DNA of 64,000 nt from Streptomyces olivaceoviridis (GCF_014650115.1 NZ_BMUI01000007.1:1-64000); one strand, 5' to 3'; shown: positions 51,428 through 60,420, counted from the stretch's first letter. The notes: generated by a model not told the origin, from the letters alone. A program made the numbers and translations.

Positions 51428-52504
51428 ATGGATCTGCCCGTCATGCCGCCCGTGAAGCCGATGCTCGCCAAGTCGGTGGCGAAGATCCCGCCGGGGATGC
51501 ACTACGAGGCCAAGTGGGACGGCTTCCGGTCGATCGTGTTCCGGGACGGCGCCGAGGTCGAACTGGGCAGCCGCACCGGAAAGCCGCTGACCAGGTACTT
51601 CCCCGAGCTGGTCGAGGCACTGAAGGAGCGGCTGCCCGAGCGGTGCGTGCTGGACGGGGAGATCGTCGTCGCGCGGGGCGGCCGGCTGGACTTCGACGCG
51701 CTGACCGAGCGGATCCACCCGGCGGCCTCCCGGGTGCGGATGCTGGCGGAGAAGACCCCGGCCTCCTTCGTCGCCTTCGACGTGCTCGCCCTGGACGACC
51801 ACGCCCTGCTCGACGTGCCGCTCACCGACCGCCGTGCCCTGCTGGACCGGGCCCTGGCCGGGGCGACCCCGCCGGTGCACGTGGCGCCGTCGACGACCGA
51901 CATCGAGGTGGCCCGGCAGTGGTTCGAGCAGTTCGAGGGCGCCGGTCTCGACGGGGTCGTCGCCAAGCCGCTCACCCTGCGCTACCTCCAGGACGAGCGG
52001 GCCATGTTCAAGATCAAGCACGAGCGCACGGCGGACGTCGTCGTCGCCGGGTACCGCTTCCACAAGAGCGGCCCGGTGGTGGGCTCGCTGCTGCTGGGGC
52101 TGTACGACGAGCAGGGCCGGCTCCAGCACGTGGGCGTGTCGGCCGCGTTCTCCATGAAGAAGCGCGCCGAGCTGGTCGAGGAGCTGGAGCCGCTGCGCAT
52201 GGACGACGTCTCCGGGCACCCGTGGGCCGCCTGGACGGACGAGACCGCGCACGAGACGGCCCGGCTGCCGGGGGCGCCGAGCCGCTGGTCGGGCAAGAAG
52301 GACCTGTCCTGGGTGCCGCTGCGGCCGGACCGGGTGGCCGAGGTGGCGTACGACCACATGGAGAACGGCCGGCGGTTCCGGCACACGGCCCGCTTCCGCC
52401 GCTGGCGCCCGGACCGTACACCGGAGAGCTGCACGTACGTCCAGCTCCAGGAGCCGGTCCGGTACGACCTCGCGGAGATCCTCGGCGAGAAGGACGGCGG
52501 CTGA
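51428..52504 (+). CDS. ATP-dependent DNA ligase (LigC/LigD-ligase-domain type)
   Basis: 358 residues. Nucleotidyltransferase core ~1-200 with the adenylated lysine in EAKWDGFRS (~37), motif III-like CVLDGEIVV (~75), and motif V MFKIKHERTADVVV (~200). OB-fold C-terminal domain ~200-350. It joins DNA nicks or breaks. ATG at 51428 lies in a GGAGTCATG context with an SD too close, so a leaderless start is possible. Its divergent partner is the polymerase-domain protein. The family is used in NHEJ or stationary-phase repair; the housekeeping NAD-dependent ligase is elsewhere. Confidence 0.9.
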   Translation: MDLPVMPPVKPMLAKSVAKIPPGMHYEAKWDGFRSIVFRDGAEVELGSRTGKPLTRYFPELVEALKERLPERCVLDGEIVVARGGRLDFDALTERIHPAASRVRMLAEKTPASFVAFDVLALDDHALLDVPLTDRRALLDRALAGATPPVHVAPSTTDIEVARQWFEQFEGAGLDGVVAKPLTLRYLQDERAMFKIKHERTADVVVAGYRFHKSGPVVGSLLLGLYDEQGRLQHVGVSAAFSMKKRAELVEELEPLRMDDVSGHPWAAWTDETAHETARLPGAPSRWSGKKDLSWVPLRPDRVAEVAYDHMENGRRFRHTARFRRWRPDRTPESCTYVQLQEPVRYDLAEILGEKDGG

Positions 52505-52543
52505 GCGGGGCGGAGCACGGCGCCGGCGCCGGCCGCCCAGCCG

Positions 52544-52585
52544 GCCACAGCCACAGCCACAGCCACAGCCACGGCTACGGCTACG
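52544..52585 (+). repeat. Hexanucleotide tandem repeat
   Basis: Seven six-base units: four GCCACA, one GCCACG and two GCTACG. The repeat starts 40 bases after the ligase stop and ends in the last codons of the convergent dehydrogenase gene. Slippage could change spacing in this short intergenic gap, which otherwise holds nothing visible. Confidence 0.8.
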
Positions 52586-53771
52586 GCTGCATGAGGACCT
52601 TCACCGCGCCGTCCTGCTTGCGCTGGAACATCTCGTACGCGTGCGGCGCCTCCGTCAGCGGCAGCCGGTGCGTGGCGAAGTCCTGCACCCCGAGCGGGTC
52701 CTCGTCCGTCAGGTAGGGCAGGATCTGGTCGGTCCACCGGCGGACGTTGGCCTGGCCCATGCGGAGCTGGATCTGCTTGTCGAAGAGGGTCAGCATCGGC
52801 ATCGGGTCGGCCATGCCGCCGTAGACACCGCTGAGCGAGATCGTGCCGCCCCGCCGGACCAGGTCGATCGCCATGTAGAGGGCGCCCAGCCGGTCGATGC
52901 TGAAACGTTCGGCGAGCGGGGCGCTGAGTTTGCGGGGCATGAGCGCGGTGGCCTGCTGGGCGAGCTTGGCGGCGGCGCCGCCGTGGGCCTCGGTGCCGAC
53001 GGCGTCGATCACGGCGTCCGGGCCCCGGCCGCCGGTCTCCTCCTGGATCGCGTGGACCAGCGACTTCTCGTTGTCGAAGGCCCTGAGGTCGTATGTCTCC
53101 ACCCCGCGCTGCTGCGCGCGGGTGAGCCGCTCCGGCACCAGGTCCACGCCGAAGACCCGCTCCGCGCCCCGGGCCCTGGCGATCCGGCAGGCCATGTCGC
53201 CGATCGGGCCGAGGCCGAGGACCGCGAGGGTGCCGCCGGGCGGGACGGCCGCGTACTCGACGGCCTGCCAGGCGGTCGGCAGCACGTCGGAGAGGTAGAC
53301 GAACCGGTCGTCCGGCGGCCCCTCGGGCACCTTGACCGGGCCGAACTGCGCCTGCGGGACACGCAGGTACTCGGCCTGGCCGCCGGGGACGGAGCCGTAC
53401 AGGCGGCTGTAGCCGAAGATGGCGGCGCCCATGCCCTCGCCGGTGACCTGCGTGGTCTCGCACTGGGTGGGCAGCCCGGTGTCGCACATGAAGCAGTGGC
53501 CGCAGGCGATCTGGAACGGCACCACCACCCGGTCGCCGGGCCGCAGGCCGGACACCTCGGAGCCGACCTCCTCCACGATGCCCATGGGTTCGTGGCCGAG
53601 GACGTCGCCCGGGTTCATGAACGGGGTGAGCACTTCGTACAGGTGCAGGTCGGAGCCGCACAGTCCGGTGGAGGTGACCCGGATGACGGCGTCCGTGGGT
53701 TCCTCGATCCTCGGGTCGGGCACGTCCTCGACCCGGACGTCCCGCTTGCCCTGCCAGGTGACTGCCTTCAT
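52581..53771 (-). CDS. Zinc-dependent alcohol dehydrogenase (formaldehyde dehydrogenase-like)
   Basis: 396 residues of the MDR superfamily. Catalytic zinc ligands: Cys in GLCGSDLHLYE (~38) and His-Glu in GHEPMG (~61). The structural zinc loop is shortened: CGHCFMCDTGLPTQC supplies four cysteines (~90-104). NAD-binding AVLGLGPIGDMACRIARARG near 190. The long insertion and glutathione-independent layout are like bacterial formaldehyde dehydrogenase and threonine-type enzymes, and the true substrate is uncertain. ATG at 53771 has GGGAG nine bases upstream. Confidence 0.87.
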   Translation of the reverse strand: MKAVTWQGKRDVRVEDVPDPRIEEPTDAVIRVTSTGLCGSDLHLYEVLTPFMNPGDVLGHEPMGIVEEVGSEVSGLRPGDRVVVPFQIACGHCFMCDTGLPTQCETTQVTGEGMGAAIFGYSRLYGSVPGGQAEYLRVPQAQFGPVKVPEGPPDDRFVYLSDVLPTAWQAVEYAAVPPGGTLAVLGLGPIGDMACRIARARGAERVFGVDLVPERLTRAQQRGVETYDLRAFDNEKSLVHAIQEETGGRGPDAVIDAVGTEAHGGAAAKLAQQATALMPRKLSAPLAERFSIDRLGALYMAIDLVRRGGTISLSGVYGGMADPMPMLTLFDKQIQLRMGQANVRRWTDQILPYLTDEDPLGVQDFATHRLPLTEAPHAYEMFQRKQDGAVKVLMQP

Positions 53772-53944
53772 GGGGTCGTGCTCCCTTGGTCGCGTACGGC
53801 TGCTGTCGCGTACGGCCGCGTGCCGTGTGTGCGCCCCCGGGTACCCCCCGCCCACCGCCGCCGAACCCGAAGCGACCGGGTATGGCCAGTGATGACCGGA
53901 TGAGCGCACAATCGGACCACACGAACGGGGTGGCGACGGTGGGG

Positions 53945-54922
53945 ATGAGACGCAGGGCGCGCACGCGGCGCGCCGCGCTGACGGCGACATTGCTGGCCGG
54001 CGCCCTGACGGCCGCCCTCACGACGGGCTGCTCCGGCCACGGCCGGGGTGGCGAAGACCGCGCCCCGCGGCACACCCCGACACCGGGGCCGAGCCGCTCG
54101 GCCCCGGCCGGCTCACCGCTCGCCGTGAAGATCGACAATGTCCGCGCGGCCCGCCCGCAGACCGGGCTCGGCGCGGCGGACGTGGTGTACGTGGAGCAGG
54201 TGGAGGGCGGCCTGAGCCGGTTGCTGGCGGTGTACGCCACACGGCTGCCGAAGACCGTGGGACCGGTGCGCAGCGTCCGGGAGTCCGACCTGGAACTGCT
54301 GCGCCAGTTCACGATGCCGACCCTCGCCTACTCGGGTGCCCAGCGCGCACTGCTGCCGCTGGTCGACCGGGCGCCGCTGCGCGCGCGGTCCCCCGAAGAG
54401 GCCCCCGACGCCTACTTCCGGGGCACGGACAGGGCCGCCCCGCACAACCTCTACCTGCGCCCTGCCGCACTGCTGTCCGCCGCCCCGGGCGAGTCGGCGC
54501 TGACCACGGGTTTCCGCCGCGGCCCCGCCCCCTCCGGCGGCACCCCCGTCTCCGCGCGGACCGTGCGCTACCCGGCCGCCCGCCTCACCTTCACCTGGTC
54601 CGCCGAGCGCGGCGGCTGGCTGGTGGCGATGGACGGCACCCCCGTGCGGACGACCGACAGCGGCCGGCCGGCACCGCCGACGGTGGTCGTGCAGCACGTG
54701 AAGGTCCGCACCTCGCGCTACCACGACGTGCTCGGCAGTCCCACGCCGTACACCGAGACGACCGGCTCCGGGCGGGCGGAGGTGCTGCGGGACGGACGGT
54801 CCTTCGACGGCTTCTGGTCACGGCCGACGGCGACGGACGGTACCGCGTTCACGGCGGCGGACGGCGGCGGGCTGGACTTCGCGGCCGGGCAGGTGTGGGT
54901 GGTGTTCCTACCGGCGCCGTGA
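53945..54922 (+). CDS. DUF3048 (YerB-like) lipoprotein
   Basis: 325 residues. Lipoprotein signal: basic MRRRARTRRA, hydrophobic core, lipobox LTTGC, so the mature chain starts at Cys 33 and is membrane-anchored outside the cell. Two DUF3048 parts follow: LAVKIDNVRAARPQTGLGAADVVYVE (~60) and the C-terminal portion with WSAERGGWLVAMDGTPV. Function is unknown. The ATG at 53945 fits the signal peptide; upstream in-frame ATGs at 53900 and 53882 would give an atypical leader. Divergent from the dehydrogenase gene. Confidence 0.82.
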   Translation: MRRRARTRRAALTATLLAGALTAALTTGCSGHGRGGEDRAPRHTPTPGPSRSAPAGSPLAVKIDNVRAARPQTGLGAADVVYVEQVEGGLSRLLAVYATRLPKTVGPVRSVRESDLELLRQFTMPTLAYSGAQRALLPLVDRAPLRARSPEEAPDAYFRGTDRAAPHNLYLRPAALLSAAPGESALTTGFRRGPAPSGGTPVSARTVRYPAARLTFTWSAERGGWLVAMDGTPVRTTDSGRPAPPTVVVQHVKVRTSRYHDVLGSPTPYTETTGSGRAEVLRDGRSFDGFWSRPTATDGTAFTAADGGGLDFAAGQVWVVFLPAP

Positions 54923-54957
54923 GGCGGCCCGTGCCCCGGAGGCCGGTACCGGTGTCG

Positions 54958-55422
54958 TCAGCTCTGCGCGGCCAGTGGGCCGGCCGGGTGGCGCAGTTCC
55001 TCGGCCGCGTCCGCGACCCGGCGGATCAGGTCGAAGAACACGGCCTGTTCCCCGGCGGACAGCGGGGCGAGGAACACCTGGTTCATCCGGGCGGTCCGCA
55101 CGGTCAGTCTGCGGTGGGTGCGCAGACCGTCGTCGGTGAGGCGGAGCAGGAAGCGCCGGCCGTCCTGGGGATCACGCACCTTGTGCAGCAGCCCCCGGCG
55201 GTCGAGCCGGCTGATGACCTCGGCGATGGTGGAGCGGTCGAGGCCCACCCGCTCCCCCACCGTGCGCTGGTCGAGCCCGGGCTCGGCGACGAGGGCGTTC
55301 ATGACCGCGAACTGCGGCGAGGTGATCTCCTCCGAGACCATCGTGTTCCACAGCAGGTAGTGCGCCTGCTGGAGCCGCCGGGCCAGGTGCCCGGGATGGG
55401 TGGCGAGGTCCACCGCGGCCAT
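54958..55422 (-). CDS. pcaV: MarR-family repressor of protocatechuate catabolism, PcaV
   Basis: 154 residues, winged-helix MarR fold: LDQRTVGERVGLDRSTIAEVISRLDRRGLLHKVRDPQDGRRFLLRLT spans the recognition helix and wing (~55-100; listed here as a region only). It is divergent from pcaH across 219 bases, as described for PcaV in S. coelicolor, where protocatechuate relieves repression. ATG at 55422 has GGGGAG five bases upstream. Two related inverted repeats in the divergent gap are likely operators. Confidence 0.9.
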   Translation of the reverse strand: MAAVDLATHPGHLARRLQQAHYLLWNTMVSEEITSPQFAVMNALVAEPGLDQRTVGERVGLDRSTIAEVISRLDRRGLLHKVRDPQDGRRFLLRLTDDGLRTHRRLTVRTARMNQVFLAPLSAGEQAVFFDLIRRVADAAEELRHPAGPLAAQS

Positions 55423-55441
55423 GTGCGCTCCCCTGGTCGAT

Positions 55442-55460
55442 TCGTTGGTGCACTGAACGA
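55442..55460. promoter_or_regulatory. Candidate PcaV operator near pcaV
   Basis: TCGTT (55442-55446) and AACGA (55456-55460) form an inverted repeat around GGTGCACTG. Read on the minus strand the centre is TCAGTGCAC, which matches TCAGTGCCC in the second site (55564-55579). It lies 20 bases upstream of the pcaV start, suited to autoregulation. Confidence 0.55.
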
Positions 55461-55563
55461 TACCCGGCGCCCGACCCCCATGTCTCGTTCCGTAGGCCGT
55501 ACAACTGCCAGCTCTTGACGGTGACCGTCTCCGGTGGCAGCGTGAGCAGCACCTCGCCGCAAT

Positions 55564-55579
55564 AGTCAGTGCCCTGACT
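55564..55579. promoter_or_regulatory. Candidate PcaV operator near pcaH
   Basis: Perfect inverted repeat AGTCAG-TGCC-CTGACT, 62 bases before the pcaH start, sharing TCAGTGC(A/C)C with the pcaV-proximal site. Confidence 0.6.
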
Positions 55580-55641
55580 GTCTGCTCCTGCTGGACCGGA
55601 GAGACCTCCTCCTCGAACGCCAAGGAAGCGTCAGGTATCCC

Positions 55642-56415
55642 ATGCCTCTCACCCAAGCCGACATCGACCGGGAAATCGCCGCCGCGCACGCCGCCTACGC
55701 CAAGCGCGTCGCCGACGGCGCTCCCGTCGAACACCACCCGCGCCGCGACTACGCGCCGTACCGTTCCTCCGTGCTGCGCCACCCGAAGCAGCCCCTGGTG
55801 GCGATCGACACCGGCCAGGACCCGGAGCTGGTGGAACTGCACTCGCCCGCCTTCGGGGAGCGCGACCTCACCGAGATCGACAACGACCTCACCCGGCAGC
55901 ACACCGGGGAGCCCATCGGCGAGCGGATCACCGTCTCCGGGCGGCTGCTGGACCGGCACGGGCGCCCGGTCCGCGGCCAGCTGATCGAGATCTGGCAGGC
56001 CAACTCGGCCGGCCGCTACGCCCACCGGCGCGAGCAGCACGACGCCCCGCTGGACCCGAACTTCACCGGCGTCGGCCGCGCCCTCACCGATGCCGAGGGC
56101 CGCTACCACTTCACCACCGTCCAGCCGGGCCCCTACCCGTGGCGCAACCACGTCAATGCCTGGCGCCCGGCGCACATCCACTTCTCGGTGTTCGGCTCGG
56201 CGTTCACCCAGCGGCTGGTGACGCAGATGTACTTCCCGAACGACCCGCTCTTCCGGTACGACCCGATCCTCCAGTCCGTGACCGACGACGCGGCCCGGCA
56301 GCGACTGGTCGCCACCTACGACCACAGCCTGTCGGTGCCGGAGTTCTCGCTCGGCTACCACTGGGACATCGTGCTGGACGGCCCGGCCGCCACCTGGACG
56401 GAAGAAGGACGCTGA
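55642..56415 (+). CDS. pcaH: Protocatechuate 3,4-dioxygenase, beta subunit
   Basis: 257 residues, intradiol ring-cleavage enzyme subunit that carries the non-haem Fe(III). Ligands: Tyr in NSAGRYAHRR (~132), Tyr in PGPYPWRN (~170) and the two His in WRPAHIHFS (~177-179). The N-terminal DYAPYRSSVLRHP region is typical of the beta subunit. With PcaG it opens protocatechuate to 3-carboxy-cis,cis-muconate. First gene of the operon here; the next start is six bases after its stop. Confidence 0.95.
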   Translation: MPLTQADIDREIAAAHAAYAKRVADGAPVEHHPRRDYAPYRSSVLRHPKQPLVAIDTGQDPELVELHSPAFGERDLTEIDNDLTRQHTGEPIGERITVSGRLLDRHGRPVRGQLIEIWQANSAGRYAHRREQHDAPLDPNFTGVGRALTDAEGRYHFTTVQPGPYPWRNHVNAWRPAHIHFSVFGSAFTQRLVTQMYFPNDPLFRYDPILQSVTDDAARQRLVATYDHSLSVPEFSLGYHWDIVLDGPAATWTEEGR

Positions 56416-56420
56416 CCGCC

Positions 56421-57023
56421 ATGACGATCACCGACCCGAGCGGCCCCGACCAGGTGCCGCCCACCCCGTCCCACACCGTCGGCCCGTTCTACGGCTACGC
56501 GCTGCCGTTCCGCGGCGGCGAGGACATCGCGCCGCTCGGCCACCCGGACACGATCACCGTGCACGGGTACGTCCTCGACGGCGACGGTGACCCGCTGCCC
56601 GACGCGCTGATCGAGCTGTGGGGTCCGCGTCCCGACGGCACCGTCCCCCACGTGGACGGCTCCCAGCGGCGCGACCCGGCCACCGGCGGTCACCTGGGCC
56701 GCAACGGCGTGGAGTTCACCGGCTGGGGCCGCGTCCAGACCGACGCGAACGGCCACTGGTACGCCCGTACGCTGCGGCCCGGCGCACGCGGGCGGAACGC
56801 GCCGTACCTCAGCGTCTGCGTCTTCGCGCGGGGCCTGCTCGTGCACCTGTTCACCCGGATCTACCTGCCGGACGACGACGCGGCGCTGGCCGCCGACCCG
56901 CTGCTGACCCGGGTGGGCGGCCGACGCGACACGCTGATCGCGAGCGAGGAGGCGGGCGGCGCCTACCGTTTCGACATCCGCCTTCAGGGCGAAGGCGAGA
57001 CGGTCTTCCTGGAGTTCGAGTGA
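56421..57023 (+). CDS. pcaG: Protocatechuate 3,4-dioxygenase, alpha subunit
   Basis: 200 residues. Same fold as the beta subunit but without the metal ligands: TPSHTVGPFYGYALPF at the start, GDPLPDALIELWGPRPDG in the middle and SVCVFARGLLVHLFTRIYLPD toward the end. It shapes the active site and the alpha-beta protomer. ATG at 56421 has AAGGA 11 bases upstream; the stop overlaps the pcaB GTG (GTGA). Confidence 0.93.
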   Translation: MTITDPSGPDQVPPTPSHTVGPFYGYALPFRGGEDIAPLGHPDTITVHGYVLDGDGDPLPDALIELWGPRPDGTVPHVDGSQRRDPATGGHLGRNGVEFTGWGRVQTDANGHWYARTLRPGARGRNAPYLSVCVFARGLLVHLFTRIYLPDDDAALAADPLLTRVGGRRDTLIASEEAGGAYRFDIRLQGEGETVFLEFE

Positions 57024-58360
57024 CATCCGCTTCCCCTCCCTACGCCGACACCGGCCTGCTCGCCCCGGAGTGGGCGCTCTCGGGCGCCGCCTCCGAGACG
57101 AGCGACCACGCGTATCTGCGGGCCCTGCTCGACGCGGAGGCCGCGCTGACCCGGGCGCAGGCCGCGCTGGGCCTCGCCCCGGCCGGGGCCGCGGCGGCGG
57201 TGACCGAGGCGGCCGTCCCGGACCGGTTCGGCATCCGCTCCCTGGCGGCACGGGCCGCGGACGGCGGCAACCCGGTGATCCCGCTGGTCGCCGACCTGAC
57301 CGCCGCGGTCGGCGCGGAGTACGGCCCCTACGTCCACCGCGGCGCCACCAGCCAGGACATCATGGACACCGCGACCATGCTGGTCGCCACGCGCGCCCTC
57401 GCCGTGGTCCTGGCCGACCTCGGCCGCACCGAACAGGCGCTGGCCCGCCTCGCCGCCGCACACCGGGACACGGTGCTGCCGGGCCGGACGCTCACCCAGC
57501 ACGCCGTACCGACGACCTTCGGGCTGAAGGCGGCCGGCTGGCGCTCGCTGGTCCTGGACGCGCGCGACCGCGTCACCCTCGTCCGGGACTCGCTCCCCGC
57601 CCAACTCGGCGGCGCCGCCGGGACCCTGGCCGCCTTCCGGGCGTACGGCACCGAGGACGAGACCGCTCTGACGCGGGCGTACGCCCGCGAAGCCGGCCTC
57701 GCCGCCCCGGCGTTGCCCTGGCACACCCTGCGCACCCCCGTCGCGGACCTGGCGGGGTGCCTGGCGTTCACGGCGGGGGCGCTGGGCAAGTTCGCCGTGG
57801 ACGTCCTGGCGCTGTCGCGCACCGAGACCGGCGAGGTGAGCGAGGGCAGCGGTGGCGGCTCGTCGGCCATGCCGCACAAGGCGAACCCGGTGCGCGCCAC
57901 GCTCCTGGCAGCCGCCGCCCGGCGCGCCCCGCAGCTCGCGGCCACGCTGTACGGCTGCCTCGCCGCCGAGGACGAACGGCCGGCCGGCGCCTGGCACGCC
58001 GAGTGGGAGCCGCTGCGCGACCTGCTCCGGCTGGTGGGGGGCGCGGCCTGCCACGCCGCGGAGCTGGCCGGGGGGCTGCGGGTGCACCCGGCCGCGATGC
58101 GCCGGAACCTCGGCATCACCCGGGGTCTGATCGTCTCCGAGCGGCTGTCGGCCGCCCTCGCGCCCGTCCTCGGTCGGGCGCGCGCCAAGCAGCTGCTGAC
58201 CGAACTGGCCCGCCGCGCCCACGCCGAGGACCGCCCGCTGTCCGGACTGCTGTCGGAGATCGACGAGTTGCAGGACGTCGGCCTCGACGACCTGCTCGAC
58301 CCCGCCCACTACACCGGCTTCGCCGGTTCCCTCACCGACCGTGCCCTGGAGCGACCTTGA
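57020..58360 (+). CDS. pcaB: 3-carboxy-cis,cis-muconate cycloisomerase
   Basis: 446 residues of the fumarase/aspartase superfamily. Signature SGGGSSAMPHKANPVRATLL (~275) with the catalytic Ser; ATSQDIMDTATML (~112) and TLTQHAVPTTFGLK (~160) are the other conserved regions. It forms 4-carboxymuconolactone from carboxymuconate. GTG at 57020 has GGAG five bases upstream and overlaps the pcaG stop. Confidence 0.94.
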   Translation: MTSASPPYADTGLLAPEWALSGAASETSDHAYLRALLDAEAALTRAQAALGLAPAGAAAAVTEAAVPDRFGIRSLAARAADGGNPVIPLVADLTAAVGAEYGPYVHRGATSQDIMDTATMLVATRALAVVLADLGRTEQALARLAAAHRDTVLPGRTLTQHAVPTTFGLKAAGWRSLVLDARDRVTLVRDSLPAQLGGAAGTLAAFRAYGTEDETALTRAYAREAGLAAPALPWHTLRTPVADLAGCLAFTAGALGKFAVDVLALSRTETGEVSEGSGGGSSAMPHKANPVRATLLAAAARRAPQLAATLYGCLAAEDERPAGAWHAEWEPLRDLLRLVGGAACHAAELAGGLRVHPAAMRRNLGITRGLIVSERLSAALAPVLGRARAKQLLTELARRAHAEDRPLSGLLSEIDELQDVGLDDLLDPAHYTGFAGSLTDRALERP

Positions 58361-59478
58361 CCGCGAGACTCCTCAACCACCTGGAAGAAGGCCCGGCCTC
58401 CGCTCCCCCGCTGCTGCTCGGCCCCTCGCTCGGCACCTCGCTGGCCCTGTGGGACCAGGTCGCGCCCGAACTGTCCGCCGCCCACCGGGTCGTCCGCTGG
58501 GACCTGCCCGGGCACGGGGGCTCGGCGGCGGGCCTGATCGGGCCGGGCGCGAGTGTCGGCGACCTGGCCGCGCTGGTGCTGGAGCTGGCCGACACCCTCG
58601 GCATCGACCGGTTCGCGTACGCGGGCGTGTCCCTGGGCGGCGCCGTCGGCCTGCACCTGGCCGTCCACCACCCCGAGCGGCTGTCCTCGCTGGCGGTGCT
58701 GTGCTCCTCCGCCCACTTCGGCGGGGAGGCGCCCTGGCGGGAGCGGGCCGAGCGGGTGCGCCGCGAGGGCCTGGGCGGGCTGGCGGACAGCGCCGAGGCG
58801 CGCTGGTTCACGCCCGGGTTCAGTGTGCCGGGGCTGGTGCGCGACCACCGGGAGGCCGATCCGCAGGCGTACGCCGCCTGCTGCGACGCGCTCGCCGCGT
58901 TCGATCTGCGCGACCGGCTCGGTGAGATCACCGTACCGACGCTGCTGGTGGCGGGCCGGCAGGATCCCGCGACCCCGCCCGCCCATCTGCGGGAGATCGC
59001 CGACGCGGTGCCGGCGGCGACGCTGGTGGAGCTGCCCAGGGCCTCCCACCTGGCGCCGGCGCAGTGCCCGCGGGCCGTGCTGAGCGCGCTGCGCACCCAC
59101 CTCGACGGACCGGCGGCGAGCGGCATGGCGGTGCGCCGGGAGGTGCTGGGCGACGCCCATGTGGATCGCGCGCAGGCCCGGCAGACCCCGTTCACGGCCC
59201 GCTTCCAGGACTTCATCTCCCGCTACGCCTGGGGGGAGGTCTGGACCGACCCGACGCTGTCCCGCCGCGAGCGCAGCATGATCACGCTGACCGCGCTGGT
59301 CGCGCACGGCCACCACGACGAGCTGGCGATGCACGTCCGGGCGGCGCGGCGCAACGGGCTGACGCCGCAGGAGATCGGCGCGGTGCTGTTGCAGACCGCC
59401 GTGTACTGCGGGGTGCCGGCCGCCAACTCGGCGTTCGCGACGGCCCAGCGGGTCCTCGCCGAGGAGGAGACGGACTGA
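58357..59478 (+). CDS. pcaL: Fused 3-oxoadipate enol-lactonase / 4-carboxymuconolactone decarboxylase (PcaL)
   Basis: 373 residues. Residues ~1-245 are an alpha/beta hydrolase (PcaD): oxyanion HG-like GPSLGTSLALWD, nucleophile Ser in GVSLGGAVG (~90), Asp in GRQDPATPP (~208), His in ASHLAPAQ (~230). From ~255 is a carboxymuconolactone decarboxylase (PcaC): FTARFQDFISRYAWGEVW, RRERSMITLTALVAHGHHDEL and the EIGAVLLQTAVYCGVPAANSA core. The fusion makes beta-ketoadipate from the lactone in two steps. TTG at 58357 has TGGAG five bases upstream and overlaps the pcaB stop (TTGA). Confidence 0.94.
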   Translation: MTARLLNHLEEGPASAPPLLLGPSLGTSLALWDQVAPELSAAHRVVRWDLPGHGGSAAGLIGPGASVGDLAALVLELADTLGIDRFAYAGVSLGGAVGLHLAVHHPERLSSLAVLCSSAHFGGEAPWRERAERVRREGLGGLADSAEARWFTPGFSVPGLVRDHREADPQAYAACCDALAAFDLRDRLGEITVPTLLVAGRQDPATPPAHLREIADAVPAATLVELPRASHLAPAQCPRAVLSALRTHLDGPAASGMAVRREVLGDAHVDRAQARQTPFTARFQDFISRYAWGEVWTDPTLSRRERSMITLTALVAHGHHDELAMHVRAARRNGLTPQEIGAVLLQTAVYCGVPAANSAFATAQRVLAEEETD

Positions 59479-59555
59479 GGGGCGAGGGTGACCCTGCTGG
59501 TCGTACTCCCGGCAGCGGCTCGCTCCCGGCGCTCGGGCGTGCCTAGGCCGGCGGT

Positions 59556-60347
59556 ATGTCCACTGTTCTGATCACCGGCGCCACCTCGGGGCTCGGCCGG
59601 TACGTCGCCTTCGAACCGGTCCGCTCCGGTCACCTCGTCCTGGCCCACGGCCGCGACCGGGCGCGCACCGAGCGGCTGGTCGAGGAGCTGCGCACGGAGG
59701 GCACGGCCGAGGGGTTCGTCGCCGATCTGGCCCGGCTGGCCGAGGTGCGGGAGCTGGGCGCGCGGGTGACCGAGGCGCATCCCGGCCTCGACGTGCTGGT
59801 CAACAACGCGGGCGTGGGCGGCGGGACACCCGGCTCCGGGCGCGAGCTGAGCGCTGACGGGCATGAGCTGCGGCTCGCCGTGAACTACCTCGCGCCCGTG
59901 GTGCTGACCCGCGCCCTGCTGCCGGTGCTGCGGGCGAATCCGCCGGCCCGGATCGTCAACGTCGGCTCGGGCGGCCAGGAGCCCGTCGATGCCGCCGATC
60001 CCGAACTCACCCGCGGCTACAGTGGGATCTCGGCCTACTGCCGCAGCAAGTTCGCGCTCGCCGCGTACACGTTCACCCTGGCCGAGGAGCTGGCGGGCAG
60101 CGGCGTGTCGGTGAACGTGCTGCACCCCGCCACCTACATGGACACGGCGATGGTCCGCGAGGGCGGGATCACCCCGTGGAACTCCGTCGCCGACGGGGCA
60201 CCGGGCGTACTCGCCCTGGCCACCCGGGAGACGGGCAGTGGCGGGTACTACGACGGGACCCGGCCGGCGCGGGCGCACGAGGCGGCGTACGACGCTGACG
60301 TGCGCACGCGGCTGGCGGCGGTGACGGAGCAGCTGCTGGGCATGTGA
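59556..60347 (+). CDS. Short-chain dehydrogenase/reductase
   Basis: 263 residues. NAD(P)-binding TGATSGLGRYVAFE (~7-20), NNAG in VLVNNAGVGGG (~86), catalytic Tyr-Lys in ISAYCRSKFALAAY (~160). The active-site Ser falls in IVNVGSGGQEP. Substrate unknown. A TAGGCC box lies about eight bases before the ATG at 59556 and there is no SD, so it may be leaderless and independent of the pca operon, which ends 77 bases upstream. Confidence 0.87.
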   Translation: MSTVLITGATSGLGRYVAFEPVRSGHLVLAHGRDRARTERLVEELRTEGTAEGFVADLARLAEVRELGARVTEAHPGLDVLVNNAGVGGGTPGSGRELSADGHELRLAVNYLAPVVLTRALLPVLRANPPARIVNVGSGGQEPVDAADPELTRGYSGISAYCRSKFALAAYTFTLAEELAGSGVSVNVLHPATYMDTAMVREGGITPWNSVADGAPGVLALATRETGSGGYYDGTRPARAHEAAYDADVRTRLAAVTEQLLGM

Positions 60348-60420
60348 CCCCGGGAAACGCCGGGGGGGGACGCCGGAGGACGCCGGGTCGGTGCAAGCCC
60401 CGCGCTGTCTCCGGCACGGC

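Noticed and set aside
52544..52585. CRISPR-like repeat array
   Set aside because: Pure hexamer tandem repeat without spacers; no cas genes in the window.
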